DNA of 64,000 nucleotides from Sepioteuthis lessoniana (Eukaryota; Mollusca; Cephalopoda; Myopsida; Loliginidae): contig CAUZXS010000135.1 in NCBI GenBank assembly GCA_963585895.1, forward strand, positions 62,001 through 126,000. Direction: 5' to 3'. Both the position numbers and the translations under genes were made by a program. The notes below the pieces were generated by a model. It was not told the origin of the DNA and ran no database searches. It saw only the letters and a list, made by a program, of their open reading frames with translations. Numbering within the stretch: the stretch's first letter is position 1; every line of letters begins with the position of its first letter. This document shows, piece after piece, positions 1 through 10,340 of the stretch.

Positions 1-869
1 AAAATTGTCATAGACTCTTGAAAATTCAGTATGTTATTGCTATACATCTTATAAAATAACTGACCAATTTTATGATTTCAGCTTCAAATGAACAGCTACA
101 GTAGCAATTGGAATACACCCTACTAAAGCCTGATTATCACAGCTGGTGAATTTCAAAAATGCAATCTGGACGTGGTGACACTTTAGAAGAACGATATGCA
201 ATAAAATTCTCTTTTAAACTTGAAAAAAATGCCACAGAAACGTATGGAATACTTCAGACTGCTTTTGGAGCATCTTGCATGAATCAAGCATCAGTTTTTG
301 AGTGGCATAAGAGATTCAAGGAAGGCAAGGAGTCTGTGAGGAATGATGAGAGGTGTGGGAGTAGTAAGGAAGTCAATACACCAGAGTTGATTGACCAAAT
401 GGTTAGGGTAAGAGTTAGAGTTACTATGTTGAGGTTTTTAGGGAGTTCAGGACGAGATTCCTCGGGAAGAGGCCAGAACCCTTCAAATTAGATCAGTGGC
501 ATTTCCATCAGGACAATACACCACTCCACAACTCCATCATTGTCACAAATTATTTGACTAAGATGCGCATAGAGACAGTTCCTCGCCCTCCATGTAGTCC
601 AGACCTTGCTCCCTGTGACTTTCACTTATTCCCTAGGCTCAGAGGCTGTCGTTATGAGACAATTGAGGAGATGAAAGAGGCTGTGACGAAGGTCATTGAC
701 ACGCTCACACAAGAGGACTTCCATGGGGCCTTGAAGAAGTTGTTGGAACGGTACAACAAGTGCATTGAAGCCGGAGGAGATTACTTCAAAGGGGACTAAA
801 GTTTCATGTATGTACTATCAATAAAAGTGTCCATAAAAAAAAGTCTGGAAACTTATTGAAGACACCTCG
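1..869 (+). mobile_element. Mariner-like element, copy A (5' end cut by window edge)
   Basis: Internally deleted mariner. The 3' terminal inverted repeat (AAGTCTGGAAACTTATTGAA then CCTCG) ends at 869 and is followed by TA. The 5' terminal repeat lies outside the window. It matches four other copies here (24054, 38314, 45690, 56438). The elements are about 0.8-0.9 kb, whereas complete mariners are near 1.3 kb; the missing part is the middle of the transposase. Confidence 0.9.
159..799 (+). pseudogene. Mariner transposase remnant, copy A
   Basis: Two open pieces in different frames. The first (159-491) carries the N-terminal helix-turn-helix region of mariner transposases, including ASVFEWHKRFKEG, and then SVRNDERCGSSKEV. 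The second (554-799) carries the C-terminal catalytic signature CSPDLAPCDFHLFPRLRG and runs to a natural stop after GGDYFKGD. Between them the family has lost the segment holding the first catalytic aspartate (the GDESW-type block). What remains of the second aspartate region, FHQDNTPLHNS, is in the second frame just before 554. An extra T near 440 causes the frame change. It cannot encode an active enzyme. Basis: seen in sequence plus the known mariner D,D34D layout. Confidence 0.9.
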
Positions 870-1114
870 TATATATATAGGGAATGTTATTTGCACTTTA
901 GAATTAATTTAATCACCAAAACCGACAATATGTATATTATGGAGCATCAAATACCCAACTTTTTCAAAAATTTCAAAAAATTAATTTGTCCCCAATTAAG
1001 TTTTACTGCCTTTGTATAAATAGGCTTTCACACAAAAAATTGAGGAATTTTGCTTCGTTTTAGTATGGCCATCTTGTTATTTTATGTTCATTTTATTATG
1101 TAGTAAATAATGTT
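870..1114. other. AT-rich spacer, nothing recognised
   Basis: AT-rich DNA between mariner A and RepA. No gene or repeat recognised. Confidence 0.5.
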
Positions 1115-1128
1115 TTAGTCGTATTTAG

Positions 1129-2006
1129 TTTGGTTTGGTTTGGTTAGGTTTTATGGCATATCAACCTTTGTAGGTTATTTAACGCCAAATCCACTTTTAT
1201 GCAAATAATCAGTTCTATTTAAAACAATTCGGTTTAGCATGAGTACCTAGTTTAATTGTCAAAATCATTTCTATTTCAAACTATTCAGTTATATATAACT
1301 ATTCAGTTTAGTGTAAGTACAGTTTCAGTGTCAAAAATAGTTCAATTTAAAACAATTCAGTTTCGCAAAAGCACGGTTTTAAATGTAAGTACAGTTTAAT
1401 TGTAAAAAACATTTTTATTTCGAGATATTCAGTTTAGTTTGGTTTGGTGGGTTTTATGGCATATCAACCTTTGTAGGTTATTTAACGCCAAATCCATTTT
1501 TATGTAAATAATCTGTTCTATTTAAAACAATTCGGTTTAGCATAAGGTCACAGTTTAATTGTCGAAAACATTTATTTCAAATTATTCAAGAAGTTATATG
1601 TAACAATTCAGTTAAGTGTAAATACAATTTAATGTCAAAAAACAGTTCTATTTCAAATAATTCAGTTAAGTATAAGCATGCAGTTTAAATGTAAATACGG
1701 TTTAATTGTCAAAAACATTTCTATTTCAAGCTATTCAGTTTACTCAAACAATTCAGTTTAGCATAAGAATGCTGTTAGTTCTATTTAATCCATAGATAGG
1801 GCCCTATCAGGTGTTACCTATCCGGGCCAGAGTGGACCTGGGAGCGATGGTAATGAAGGGGTACTCCGCATTCCCCAAAGCTCCAGGATTGCTAGAACCT
1901 CACCATCAGATTGTTTAGTGTCATACCAGGACACTCATTGGGGGGGTGTCTTACCCCTCTGCAGAGAAGCAGTCGGTGCATTCTACAGCCCCAGCCGACT
2001 GGGCAA
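1129..2006 (-). mobile_element. RepA retroposon, full copy with target-site duplication
   Basis: Sense strand is minus: it starts TTGCCCAGTCGGCTGGGGC at 2006 and ends with the tail GGTTGATATGCCATAAAACC and ACCAAA repeats at 1129. It is flanked by a perfect 14-bp duplication TTAGTCGTATTTAG?-type repeat, read as TTAGTCGTATTTAG at 1115-1128 and 2007-2020, which proves one insertion unit. The middle is a degenerate tandem array of about 55 bp units (AACTGAATTGTTTGAAATAG then AACTG). No tRNA-like A/B boxes are evident at the 5' end and no long ORF is present, so it looks non-autonomous. Not assigned to a named family. Confidence 0.85.
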
Positions 2007-2020
2007 TTAGTCGTATTTAG

Positions 2021-2300
2021 TAGGATATAAGAAAAGCTAAACAGAAATTTGTAATTGGTTCGTTTTATGACCTAATAGAGAGATAAATAAAAACATGTAC
2101 CTTATAAGCCTGTATCAAAATCCATGAATAGTTGATGCACTATAATTTTAAATGTAATGAAAAACATGGATTTTGATCAAATTATTTATCATTTATATAC
2201 ACTATTATAAGCTGGTGAAGCTGTAATTATTTTTTAAAAGAACGTGTGCAAAGAGTTGGAATTATTTATATTATTATATCAATAGAATATCAATGAAAAA
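2021..2300. other. AT-rich spacer between two inverted RepA copies
   Basis: Non-repetitive AT-rich DNA of about 280 bp. No gene seen. Confidence 0.5.
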
Positions 2301-2315
2301 ACTAAACAATAAAAC

Positions 2316-2893
2316 TGCCCAGTCGGCTGGGGCTGTAGAATACACTAACTGCACCTCTGCAGAGGGGTAAGACCCCCCACCCCAAACGAGTGTCCTGATA
2401 TGACACAAAACAGTCTGATGGTGAGGTCCTAGTAATGCTGTGGCCTTGGGGAATACGGATCACCCCTTCATTACCATTGCTCCCAGGTCCACTCTGGTCT
2501 GGCGTGTTAGCACCTGATAGTGCCCAATCTATGGGTTAAATAGAACTAACGGCATACTTATGCTAAACTGAATTGTTTGATTAAATTGAATTGCTCGAAA
2601 TAGAAATGTTTTTGACAATTAAAACCGTACTTACATTTAAACTGCGTGCTCATGCTAAACTGAATTATTTGAAATAGAACTGGTTTTGACATTGAAACTG
2701 TATTTACACTAAACTGAATTGTTATATATAACTGCTTGAATTAACTGAATAGTTTGAAATAGAAATGTTTTTGACTAACTGTGTACTCATGCTAAACCGA
2801 ATTGTTTGAAATAGAACTGATTATCTACATAAAAAGGATTTGGCGTTTAATAACCTACAAAGGTTGATATGCCATAAAACCAAACCAAACCAA
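2316..2893 (+). mobile_element. RepA retroposon, inverted relative to 1129-2006
   Basis: Begins GCCCAGTCGGCTGGGGCTGT and ends in the RepA tail plus ACCAAACC repeats. Flanking duplication ACTAAACAATAAAAC (2301-2315) versus ACTAAATAATAAAAC (2894-2908), 14 of 15 identical, shows an independent insertion. It is shorter than the neighbouring copy mainly because the internal tandem array has fewer units. Confidence 0.85.
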
Positions 2894-3085
2894 ACTAAAT
2901 AATAAAACATGATATTAAACATATTTTGTCAAATATTCTATCCTGAAAAAAATAATTTTTTATATAAATTTCAATGTTGAGCGATATTAATATTGAAATG
3001 CAAAATGGTCGTACAAGCTAATATCAAAATAACTCCATGTTTTGAAATAAATATCTATTTTATATAACAAACAAAATAAAATTGG

Positions 3086-3331
3086 TTGATTGGTTTGGTT
3101 TCTTTGTTCAATGGCATATCAACCTTTGTAGGTTATTTAATGCCAAAGTCATTCACCAAGAAGAACAGTAGTGGTACTATTTAATCCATCGCTGGAAGGA
3201 TAAGGGGGTTCATACTTTTCCCAAGAGTATTTGCCCGAAAGTGAATGTTAAAGCGCGAATGGAGTTCGAACTCGCTTATTAGGATTTCACAGTCCATTGC
3301 TTTAACCATTACACCACGAGGCAAACTCCCG
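3086..3331 (-). mobile_element. SINE-B copy
   Basis: tRNA-derived SINE. In sense, the head CTCGTGGTGTAATGGTTAAA carries the A box and GAGTTCGAACTCC-like sequence the B box; the tail is the AACCTACAAAGGTT hairpin. Flanked by AATAAAATTGG (3075-3085) and AATAAAACTGG (3332-3342), 10 of 11 identical. Confidence 0.85.
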
Positions 3332-3701
3332 AATAAAACTGGGGACAGATCACAATTTTAATGTCAGGTCATTTGATGTGCCCTAATATATATAAACAAC
3401 GAAAGCTATATAGCACAGCCTATCCTACTATTTACCAAAGCTTGATGGAAAAAGATGGATTTCGGTACATTTCATAAGTTCGAATGAAGACCATCGGCAA
3501 TAATTATCAGGTCGGATATTTCTATACAAAGAAGTTCTCTAGTTTTCCGTCCTATTTGCTCATTTTGATCAGTCCCTCTTAAATAATATTGAAGATTAAT
3601 TTAAGCACTCAGTAATGCTATCGTGTATCCAGGAAATGTTTCCTTATGTTTTCCCTCAGCTTACATTTTTCAAGAATTTTGTTCATAAAGTGACACCACT
3701 C

Positions 3702-3703
<2 letters not shown>

Positions 3704-3770
<67 letters not shown>
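3704..3770. repeat. (TA)n microsatellite
   Basis: Uninterrupted alternating TA of about 65 bp. Confidence 0.95.
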
Positions 3771-3855
3771 GTCACTGCATAGCGATGAAAGGGAAAACTT
3801 TAAATATATGCATGCATATGTATACATATCTGCTGGCGTGTGTGAAGATTGAGTT

Positions 3856-3857
3856 AG

Positions 3858-3900
<43 letters not shown>

Positions 3901-3949
3901 AACATTACATGATTAGATAGATAGATAGATAGATAGAACATTATATGAT

Positions 3950-4000
<51 letters not shown>

Positions 4001-4039
4001 AAACAATATGATCAGATAGATAGATAGATAGATAGATAT
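3856..4039. repeat. (GATA)n microsatellite, four blocks
   Basis: GATA arrays interrupted three times by a short spacer of the type AACATTACATGATTA / AACAATATGATCA, so the array has a higher-order duplication of array plus spacer. Confidence 0.95.
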
Positions 4040-4595
4040 GAGCATAGGGCTTTGGGTATAATGGTTTGTATTTTAATAACTTAGCTGGTTAAAATCTGTT
4101 TTGCTTTAAATTGCGTTAACGATGAGCCTTTTAGGACGAAAAAGAAGTTTTTACATCTCCTAATGAAACTCAATGTCCATGAATGTACAGAAAGTTGTAC
4201 ATAAAACGTCTAAATCAAATCCAGCATCCGAATTAAATAAACACTCCAAATTAAATGCATCAATCATACTGTGTAAACTGGACGCTGAAATCTAATGTGC
4301 CAATTCCTCGGACTGTAAATGAGTTTTGTCACTGATGAAAACAGATCGACAAAACGGCATTCAAACGTATCCTGAAAATGTGATACATAAAATGTTGGCA
4401 GTAATTAAAATATGCCTCAATTCTTTAAGCCAGTTTCGAGGAGAAATGTTTGCTTTCAAGGATATTAACATGTTCCTCGCAGTTGAATTATGGGAATAAA
4501 TCTTGCCAATAAATCGTCACATTTAGAAAATTAGAAATCAGAATGAGGTAAGCCTTTTAAAGTTCAGATGAATAGTTTTAAACATTTATTTAAAA

Positions 4596-4597
4596 TG

Positions 4598-4652
<55 letters not shown>
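4596..4652. repeat. (CA)n(TA)n compound microsatellite
   Basis: CA run of about 28 bp passing directly into a TA run. Confidence 0.95.
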
Positions 4653-4654
<2 letters not shown>

Positions 4655-4704
4655 TTGTGTGTTTAAATTAAGAGATAAATAAGCATGCTTACGTGCGGAA
4701 ATGG

Positions 4705-4915
4705 TTAACAGCAGTGCTTAGTATACGTTGGCTGTAGACTCATCAGAGGGGTGAGAACGATCCCCAAAAAAGGGGTGTCCGAGGTATGACAGGGGCGAAG
4801 GCTCCCATTCTAGAGTCCTAGGAGGGTAGATAACCCTTTCACTGATATTACTGCCAGACCAACTCTGACCCGTCGTAGTGGTACATTTACGGGTTATATC
4901 AATGGGTCAAATAGA
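4705..4915 (+). mobile_element. RepA 5' fragment, diverged
   Basis: Matches RepA sense 5' part: GGCTGTAGACTCATCAGAGG, GGGTGTCC, a CTCC..CTAGAGTCCTAG region and TGACC..GTAGTGGTAC. Heavily mutated. It ends where the LINE fragment at 4920 begins. Confidence 0.6.
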
Positions 4916-4919
4916 TCTC

Positions 4920-5290
4920 TTTGAAATTTTTTATTATTATTCCTTTGAGAGTGTTTCTCTCCAGCGTTAGCTGATTGTTTTCTACTATAGTTTGAGTGAT
5001 AGCAAGTTTCCTCAAGACTCCAGAACTTTTCTCAGTATTCTTGCCAATATTAATAATGCTGTAGACTGGATGGTCTCCACTGGTCCTCTTATTTTCAAGT
5101 CTCTTGACCAATCCTTTGGTTATTGTTCCAAGCATATCAATTACAATCGGTATCACCGTCACCTTCATGTTTTATAGTTTGTTTTTTTTTTAGTTTGCGA
5201 GCAAGGTATTGGTATTAGTCCCTTTTTCACTTTCTTTTAATTTTACGCTGTGGGATACCGGGAGGACAAAGTCAACTAACCGGAAGGTTC
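4920..5290 (-). pseudogene. R2-superclade-like LINE 3' fragment, copy 1
   Basis: Minus strand reads MKVTVIPIVIDMLGTITKGL followed by VKRLEN (5100-5168). This closely parallels MKVTIVPIVIGALGTITKRL in the larger copy at 36005-37062, and both continue into a degenerate ETIQTTALLRTARILRRVLE-like end. The upstream part (5200-5275) still shows the CGGGAGGACAAAGTCAAC motif equivalent to the D-F-A-V-L region of the larger copy. Only the last part of ORF and the 3' UTR survive. Function, when intact: reverse transcriptase/endonuclease C terminus of a non-LTR retrotransposon. Family placement is inference. Confidence 0.6.
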
Positions 5291-7290
5291 TTTTTATTTA
5301 CTTTTATTTGGTTTTGTTTTGTTGTTTTATTGTTTTTTGTTGTTGTTGTTTTGTTTTGTTTTTGTTTTTGTTTTTTTGTTTTTTTTATTTTACTATCACT
5401 AGGTCTGGTCATTGATAAAGACTGATTAATACTATTCTCACTCGCGTCTCTATTTTGCTAGAAACAAGCTGGACAGTTTGTAAAATGGAGTAAAATGAAA
5501 AGAACAGAAAAATCTTAGAAGATAGAGAACAGGTTCGAAGAAATAACGATTCAACAAGCCTTCTGAAACAGAAAAGAAATGAAATAATTATAAAATTTAA
5601 TGCAAATTTTAAGATATATCTTCTCAAAACTCTTTTCAATTTGAGGCCAACACAAATATGATGGTATTTCAATAAATTTCCAAAGTCCACAAACTTTTGC
5701 TAAAATCTCAACGAGTACTCTTGACCACAGACAATGTGCAATGATGAGGTACCACCTGAGAGATGGGTTCTCAGGAACTGGACTATCACATTTAAAAAGG
5801 CAAAATTATTTACATAGCTATATTTTATGAAGGGCCTATATGTTTACTGGATAAAACAAAAGCTACCAAGTTCCTTAAAACTTCTCTTTTGTCACACCGC
5901 AGACATCAGGAAATTCTATTATACTAGGCTTCTTTGTGCAATCAAATGATACTGTCTAAAGAACTAATACAATTTGTCCCTATTCGTATATACAATTGTT
6001 GATATTCTATCAATGCTTAAGGGATCTACCTTTAAGGAATCAGTCCTAATCCTCACTAAATAATTGATAGTTAAGATTATAGGATATACTGTTTCAAAAT
6101 ATTTTGCATCATATGAGATACTGTTTACTTTAGATTAATGTTATTTTATTATCTAATAATTCGACCAATTCTCGTTCAAATGATGTTAAATTTTGACATG
6201 CGCAGAAATAACTCAAAATTCTGTAAAATATTCAAACGTATTTTTCTTTTTCAATGAATCGCATTTCTACACCTAAAATTTTAAAAAAATAAACATTAAA
6301 CATAGAATTTTGTTTTTACAATGCTGTTAAATGTGGAGATCATTTAAATAAGAATTGGTCATGTGATTAAATTAGGAAAATATATATATTTTGCTGAAAC
6401 ACTCTATATTTGCTTTCCTACAAGATTAAAATCTAACACAAGTATTATCTTGTCAGAGAGGAACGCGGCATTTTCTACTGGTTCTTGAAAACATTTTCAC
6501 CAAAGAATAGTCGTAAACCCCAAATATAAAAGTTGAAGACAAGTCGGGTAAGAAGAAGAAAAAGAGTCAGTTTACAAACCTCAGAATTTTCCAACATTTC
6601 ACCACCACAAAAAAAAACCTTTATTGAGCCCCATAAGTCTATACCTTGATGTAGCCTTTTTTTAGTTAAGATAATGAGGTTTTTATGTAACTTTGTTAAC
6701 TATTCATAAGATCTTTATATGTTATATGCCCAGGTGTTTAATTAACAATATTAAGTAAAAATGTATTATCTGAGCTTTATTTAGGAATAGGTAATGCGGG
6801 AACGCTTTCATCAAAGTTACGACAAATTATGATTAGTAATGAATGACCCCTTTTTTTAGGGTAAAATTGTCTTAAAAAGTTTGAAATACCGCAAAAAAAG
6901 ACAATACACGAGTATATATATATATGTGTATGTGTGTGTGTGTGTGTGTGAGTAATTGATTCTGATAACTATTTTATATAATTCTGATAGTATGAAGAAA
7001 AACAGTACCATTTGCAAATAAAAAATATTACACAAACTGATATCTGTGAAAACAATTCCTTAAAAGAAAAGACTAAAAACATACGTACTACTCGAAAATA
7101 ATCAACCAATAACGTAATGCCTAGTCATCCATCTGATGTCTGTAAACTTTGGGGCCAGTCCATCCCGGCAGAACTTCTTCGTTTGATACTTCGGGGTCAC
7201 GTCCTTTGTATATTAAACATGTTGTAATATCATGAATGGTTTGGAAAAAGTTGAATTTTAGAGAAAAAATATCTTACGATGCGTATTTTT
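5291..7290. other. AT-rich region without recognised genes
   Basis: Contains a T/G-rich strand at 5280-5390, otherwise apparently single-copy AT-rich sequence. A short (TA)n/(TG)n lies at 6914-6952. Open frames here (5209-5415, 5409-5690) are low-complexity or lack any recognisable motif. Confidence 0.5.
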
Positions 7291-7294
7291 CATT

Positions 7295-7395
7295 CTTTAT
7301 GGCCATATCAGGTCGAACACATCGATTCTCGTCCGATCCCCGAATTTAAGCAGCGTCGACCCTGGTTAATACTTGGATGGATGACTTAATGGTCC
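7295..7395 (+). pseudogene. 5S rRNA-like sequence (relic gene or 5S-derived SINE head)
   Basis: The run GGCCATATCAGGTCGAACAC, then TTCTCGTCCGATCCCCGAA, then TTAAGCAGCGTCGACC and CTTGGATGGATGAC follows the animal 5S rRNA from about its residue 6 to 85 in the correct order and spacing. The internal control region (A box, intermediate element, C box) is recognisable but mutated. The last third of 5S (the GGGAATACCGGGTGC part) is not recognisable. It is either a 5S pseudogene or the head of a 5S-derived SINE. It is not a functional gene. Confidence 0.75.
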
Positions 7396-7974
7396 TGAAA
7401 TCAATTTAGTGACATAGAGAGAGATGGACTTCGCCAGATTATTCCTAACTGAAACACGCTACTTAAATGACCCTTTTATGACCAAATCAGGTTACAGGAC
7501 CAGTGAATAAAAACGAAAATGAAAAAACAAACATGAACATTTTTCCTTTGTGGAGGAAAAGGTATATTTGAATTTCAATGATATAACATGATATTGTAAA
7601 TAAGAACGATACCGTTTGATATCTACCGGTAAAACTTTAAGGACTTATTTACTAGTGTTATCTTAGATGTCTAGTTGAGACCCAGATGAACATGTTATAG
7701 ATATTGCTAAACTTGTGTGCTGGCCACACGTAGGTGTGTGGCCAATGTGAATTGCTGTTTAGGTTTTATTAATTTGATATGCTAGCCTCGTTTTCCGACT
7801 GTTAACTGTATTTATGTTTGCTTGGATTTTAGAAGACTCTCCGTGCAAATATAATATAAACTCTAGCTAAATTGTCCAACTGGTGTCTATATGTTTGAAG
7901 AAAATTTATCTTGAGAGCCATTGCCTAGATAGCCAGTCACGGGATTCTTCTGAAAGAGCCTGTGTTGGGAGGTA

Positions 7975-8257
7975 CTATTTACCAACCCCTCCGCTCGGGC
8001 AGGATATGACACAAGGTCAATTTTTAAGCGGAGTTTAACAGGTTTGAATTCAGAGTTTTCCTTCTCCTAGACTAGTTACCTCAACAAGGCTGAAGAACCT
8101 TGTCCGTCCTACTATTTACCCATAGCTGGAGGGAGAATAAGGGGGTTCATACCTTTCCCAAGGGTATTTGCCCGAAAGTGAACATCATAGCGCGACTGGA
8201 GTACGAACTCGCGTACTACGATTCCGCAGTTCATCGCTTTAACCATTACACCACGAG
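7975..8257 (-). mobile_element. Chimeric SINE: SINE-B head, shared core, SINE-A tail
   Basis: In sense (minus) the head is CTCGTGGTGTAATGGTTAAA with the B-type arm ACTGCGGAATCGTAGTACGC. The core is CCCTTGGGAAAGGTATGAAC and CAGCTATGGGTAAATAGTA. After that it becomes the SINE-A tail (CTCTGAATTCAAACCTGTTA, then GCTTAAAAATTGACC and GCGGAGGGGTTGGTAAATAG). Perfect 13-bp duplication GTGTTGGGAGGTA at 7962-7974 and 8258-8270 shows the chimera inserted as one unit. Confidence 0.9.
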
Positions 8258-8270
8258 GTGTTGGGAGGTA

Positions 8271-9100
8271 ATCAGTGGAAGAAACCCCAATGAGCAGTCA
8301 GCCCGAAAAAGAACTCGAAAACGACTGTTGAAGAACGCTGTGTGAAGAATGTAATATACAAGACACAACACAAAAGAATTTGCCTTCAGCAAATGACTCT
8401 ACAAACAAGTAACTGCACCTCGGAAACTTCTATATATCCACAATTTTTAAATATATGGACTGCAGAGAAAATAAACAATGAAAGGCCATATGTTTAAAAT
8501 GGTTGTTTTTGTTTCTGTTTTCAGGTCTTTTTCTCTCTCGGTCATAAAACAATCAATCCTCATAATCACACGATAATCGACTATCCACTAAAAGCTATTG
8601 AACCCTTGTACGATGAAGATAGCAGATGCGGCAATTTTCAACTGAGTAAGTCGTTGGAACTTCTATCAGTAGCAAAAATTATAGATTTAGCACCCCTAGA
8701 TGATGTTCACCTTCCTGCTTATTCATTTTTTATTTAGCAGTAAATAAACTAATGACTAATAAGACACAAAACACTTTTTATTCAGTAGCCAAACATCTAG
8801 ACATTAAATACACATTAAACAAAATTGATTAAATTATTTAAATCAATGGTATAATTTTTTCCCAGTCATTCAGAGGAAAATATTAGGGAACAATCCAATT
8901 TTACGGAAAAAGTAGGAAAGGATCTAACAATTTCCAACACTTAAAAGATATCATCAGAAACCTAGATATGCAAGTCGGTCTACAGTTAAAAGACAGTTCT
9001 TGTAGACCACAGCAAGCGTTTGGACATACCTAATTAAAAGGAAGCATGGCTCCAATAAAATAAATGTCGATTGAAACACTGGAATTTATCATAAAATTAT
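8271..9100. other. AT-rich spacer, nothing recognised
   Basis: No gene, SINE or transposon similarity seen. Confidence 0.5.
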
Positions 9101-9104
9101 TCAA

Positions 9105-9565
9105 GAAGGACGTTACTTGTTCCTGTTACATAATGAATAGGTCCCCTATTAATTTTGTAAGTTAAGTGTAGAATTCAACATATATGAATTCGAAAGTTAA
9201 CTGGTAATTCATTTGAAGAGTCATGGAAAATAACCAGTGATATGATAGACAAAACCTGACCCCCTGGTTTACCTTTTTAGTAGTTCTATGATTAATTGGT
9301 TCAGTCGTGAAAACGGGTCAGTTCGGTAATGTTATTAATTAGAGTAATCTAAGGCGCCGTAACAAATAGACACCAAAAGGCTATTTCTCCAGCCGTACGG
9401 TTGACGTGGGATTTGGGGTGAATAAAGACGTCAAAAATCAAAACAAATTCTTTGTGTCCATTTATAAGAACAAAAGCAGACACGAAGACAAAGATAGACC
9501 CAAGAGCACCCGAAGAAGAAGTCTCAGACAGAAGACCAGAGAATCCGGCCAAATAAATAAGTATA
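9105..9565 (+). repeat. RepB dispersed repeat, copy 1
   Basis: About 450 bp, matched in inverted orientation by 16480-16915. Shared blocks include AATCAAAACAAATTCTTTGT followed by GTCCATTTATAA, GGCTATTTCTCCAGCCGTAC, GAAAACGGGTCAGTT and GAAAATAACCAG. No ORF survives in both copies in the same frame, and no terminal structure was recognised. Unclassified. Confidence 0.8.
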
Positions 9566-10234
9566 AGAAAAAGATTATGGTGTAAATCTTGGTGGTTCCC
9601 TGTATTCCAACACTCGCTTCACGCAACTATTTCACCAACTAATTTCGTACTTTTTGTAATAAACAAAAAGAGATGATATTTTTATATATATGTGTTAGAG
9701 TCTTTTCTTTCATCCCCCCACCGTGTGTTAGAGTCTTTTCTTTCATCCCCCCACCGTATACAACAGCTCACAACCAGATGTGTCCAAACTTTGATGCACT
9801 TATAAAAGAAATGGGGTGGTTTAATAAGGAAAACATTCTGATTGATACCACACGATATCAAAGCGTCAGGATAGAAAACTCAAAGCAATATGTCTTGAAA
9901 ATAGAATGAAAATGTACACCAAAACAAATGAAAAATCGAAAACCTTCGCCAACATCCTTGAAGTGTGCTAGTTCCATAATGTTTCCGGAATCTTCTTGTC
10001 GGTTCACTATGCTACAATGACTTATAATTTGAATTGTTAATGATTCAATCTGTGGCAAAGAACAATAATAACACAGTCCCTCTCACATTTATGCTTCACC
10101 TTCTTTGTAAACCATCTTCAACATACGTATCTGCTTCAAAAAGGAAGCAGACTTGTCTGCCTTGAGAATCAGCATTCGAAATCGAATAGTGGTCCTTTGT
10201 GCTTTGGTGTTCGTTTATCTTTTTCTATCAATTT

Positions 10235-10240
<6 letters not shown>
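9566..10240. other. Spacer with a short direct duplication
   Basis: Contains a perfect tandem duplication of about 36 bp (GTGTTAGAGTCTTTTCTTTC then ATCCCCCCACC) at 9690-9757. No gene recognised. Confidence 0.6.
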
Positions 10241-10300
<60 letters not shown>

Positions 10301-10340
10301 TAACCCATTTTTATATCTATCTATCTATCTATCTATCTTG
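10241..10340. repeat. (TC)n and (ATCT)n microsatellite
   Basis: CT run at 10241-10296 and an ATCT run at 10314-10338. Confidence 0.95.
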
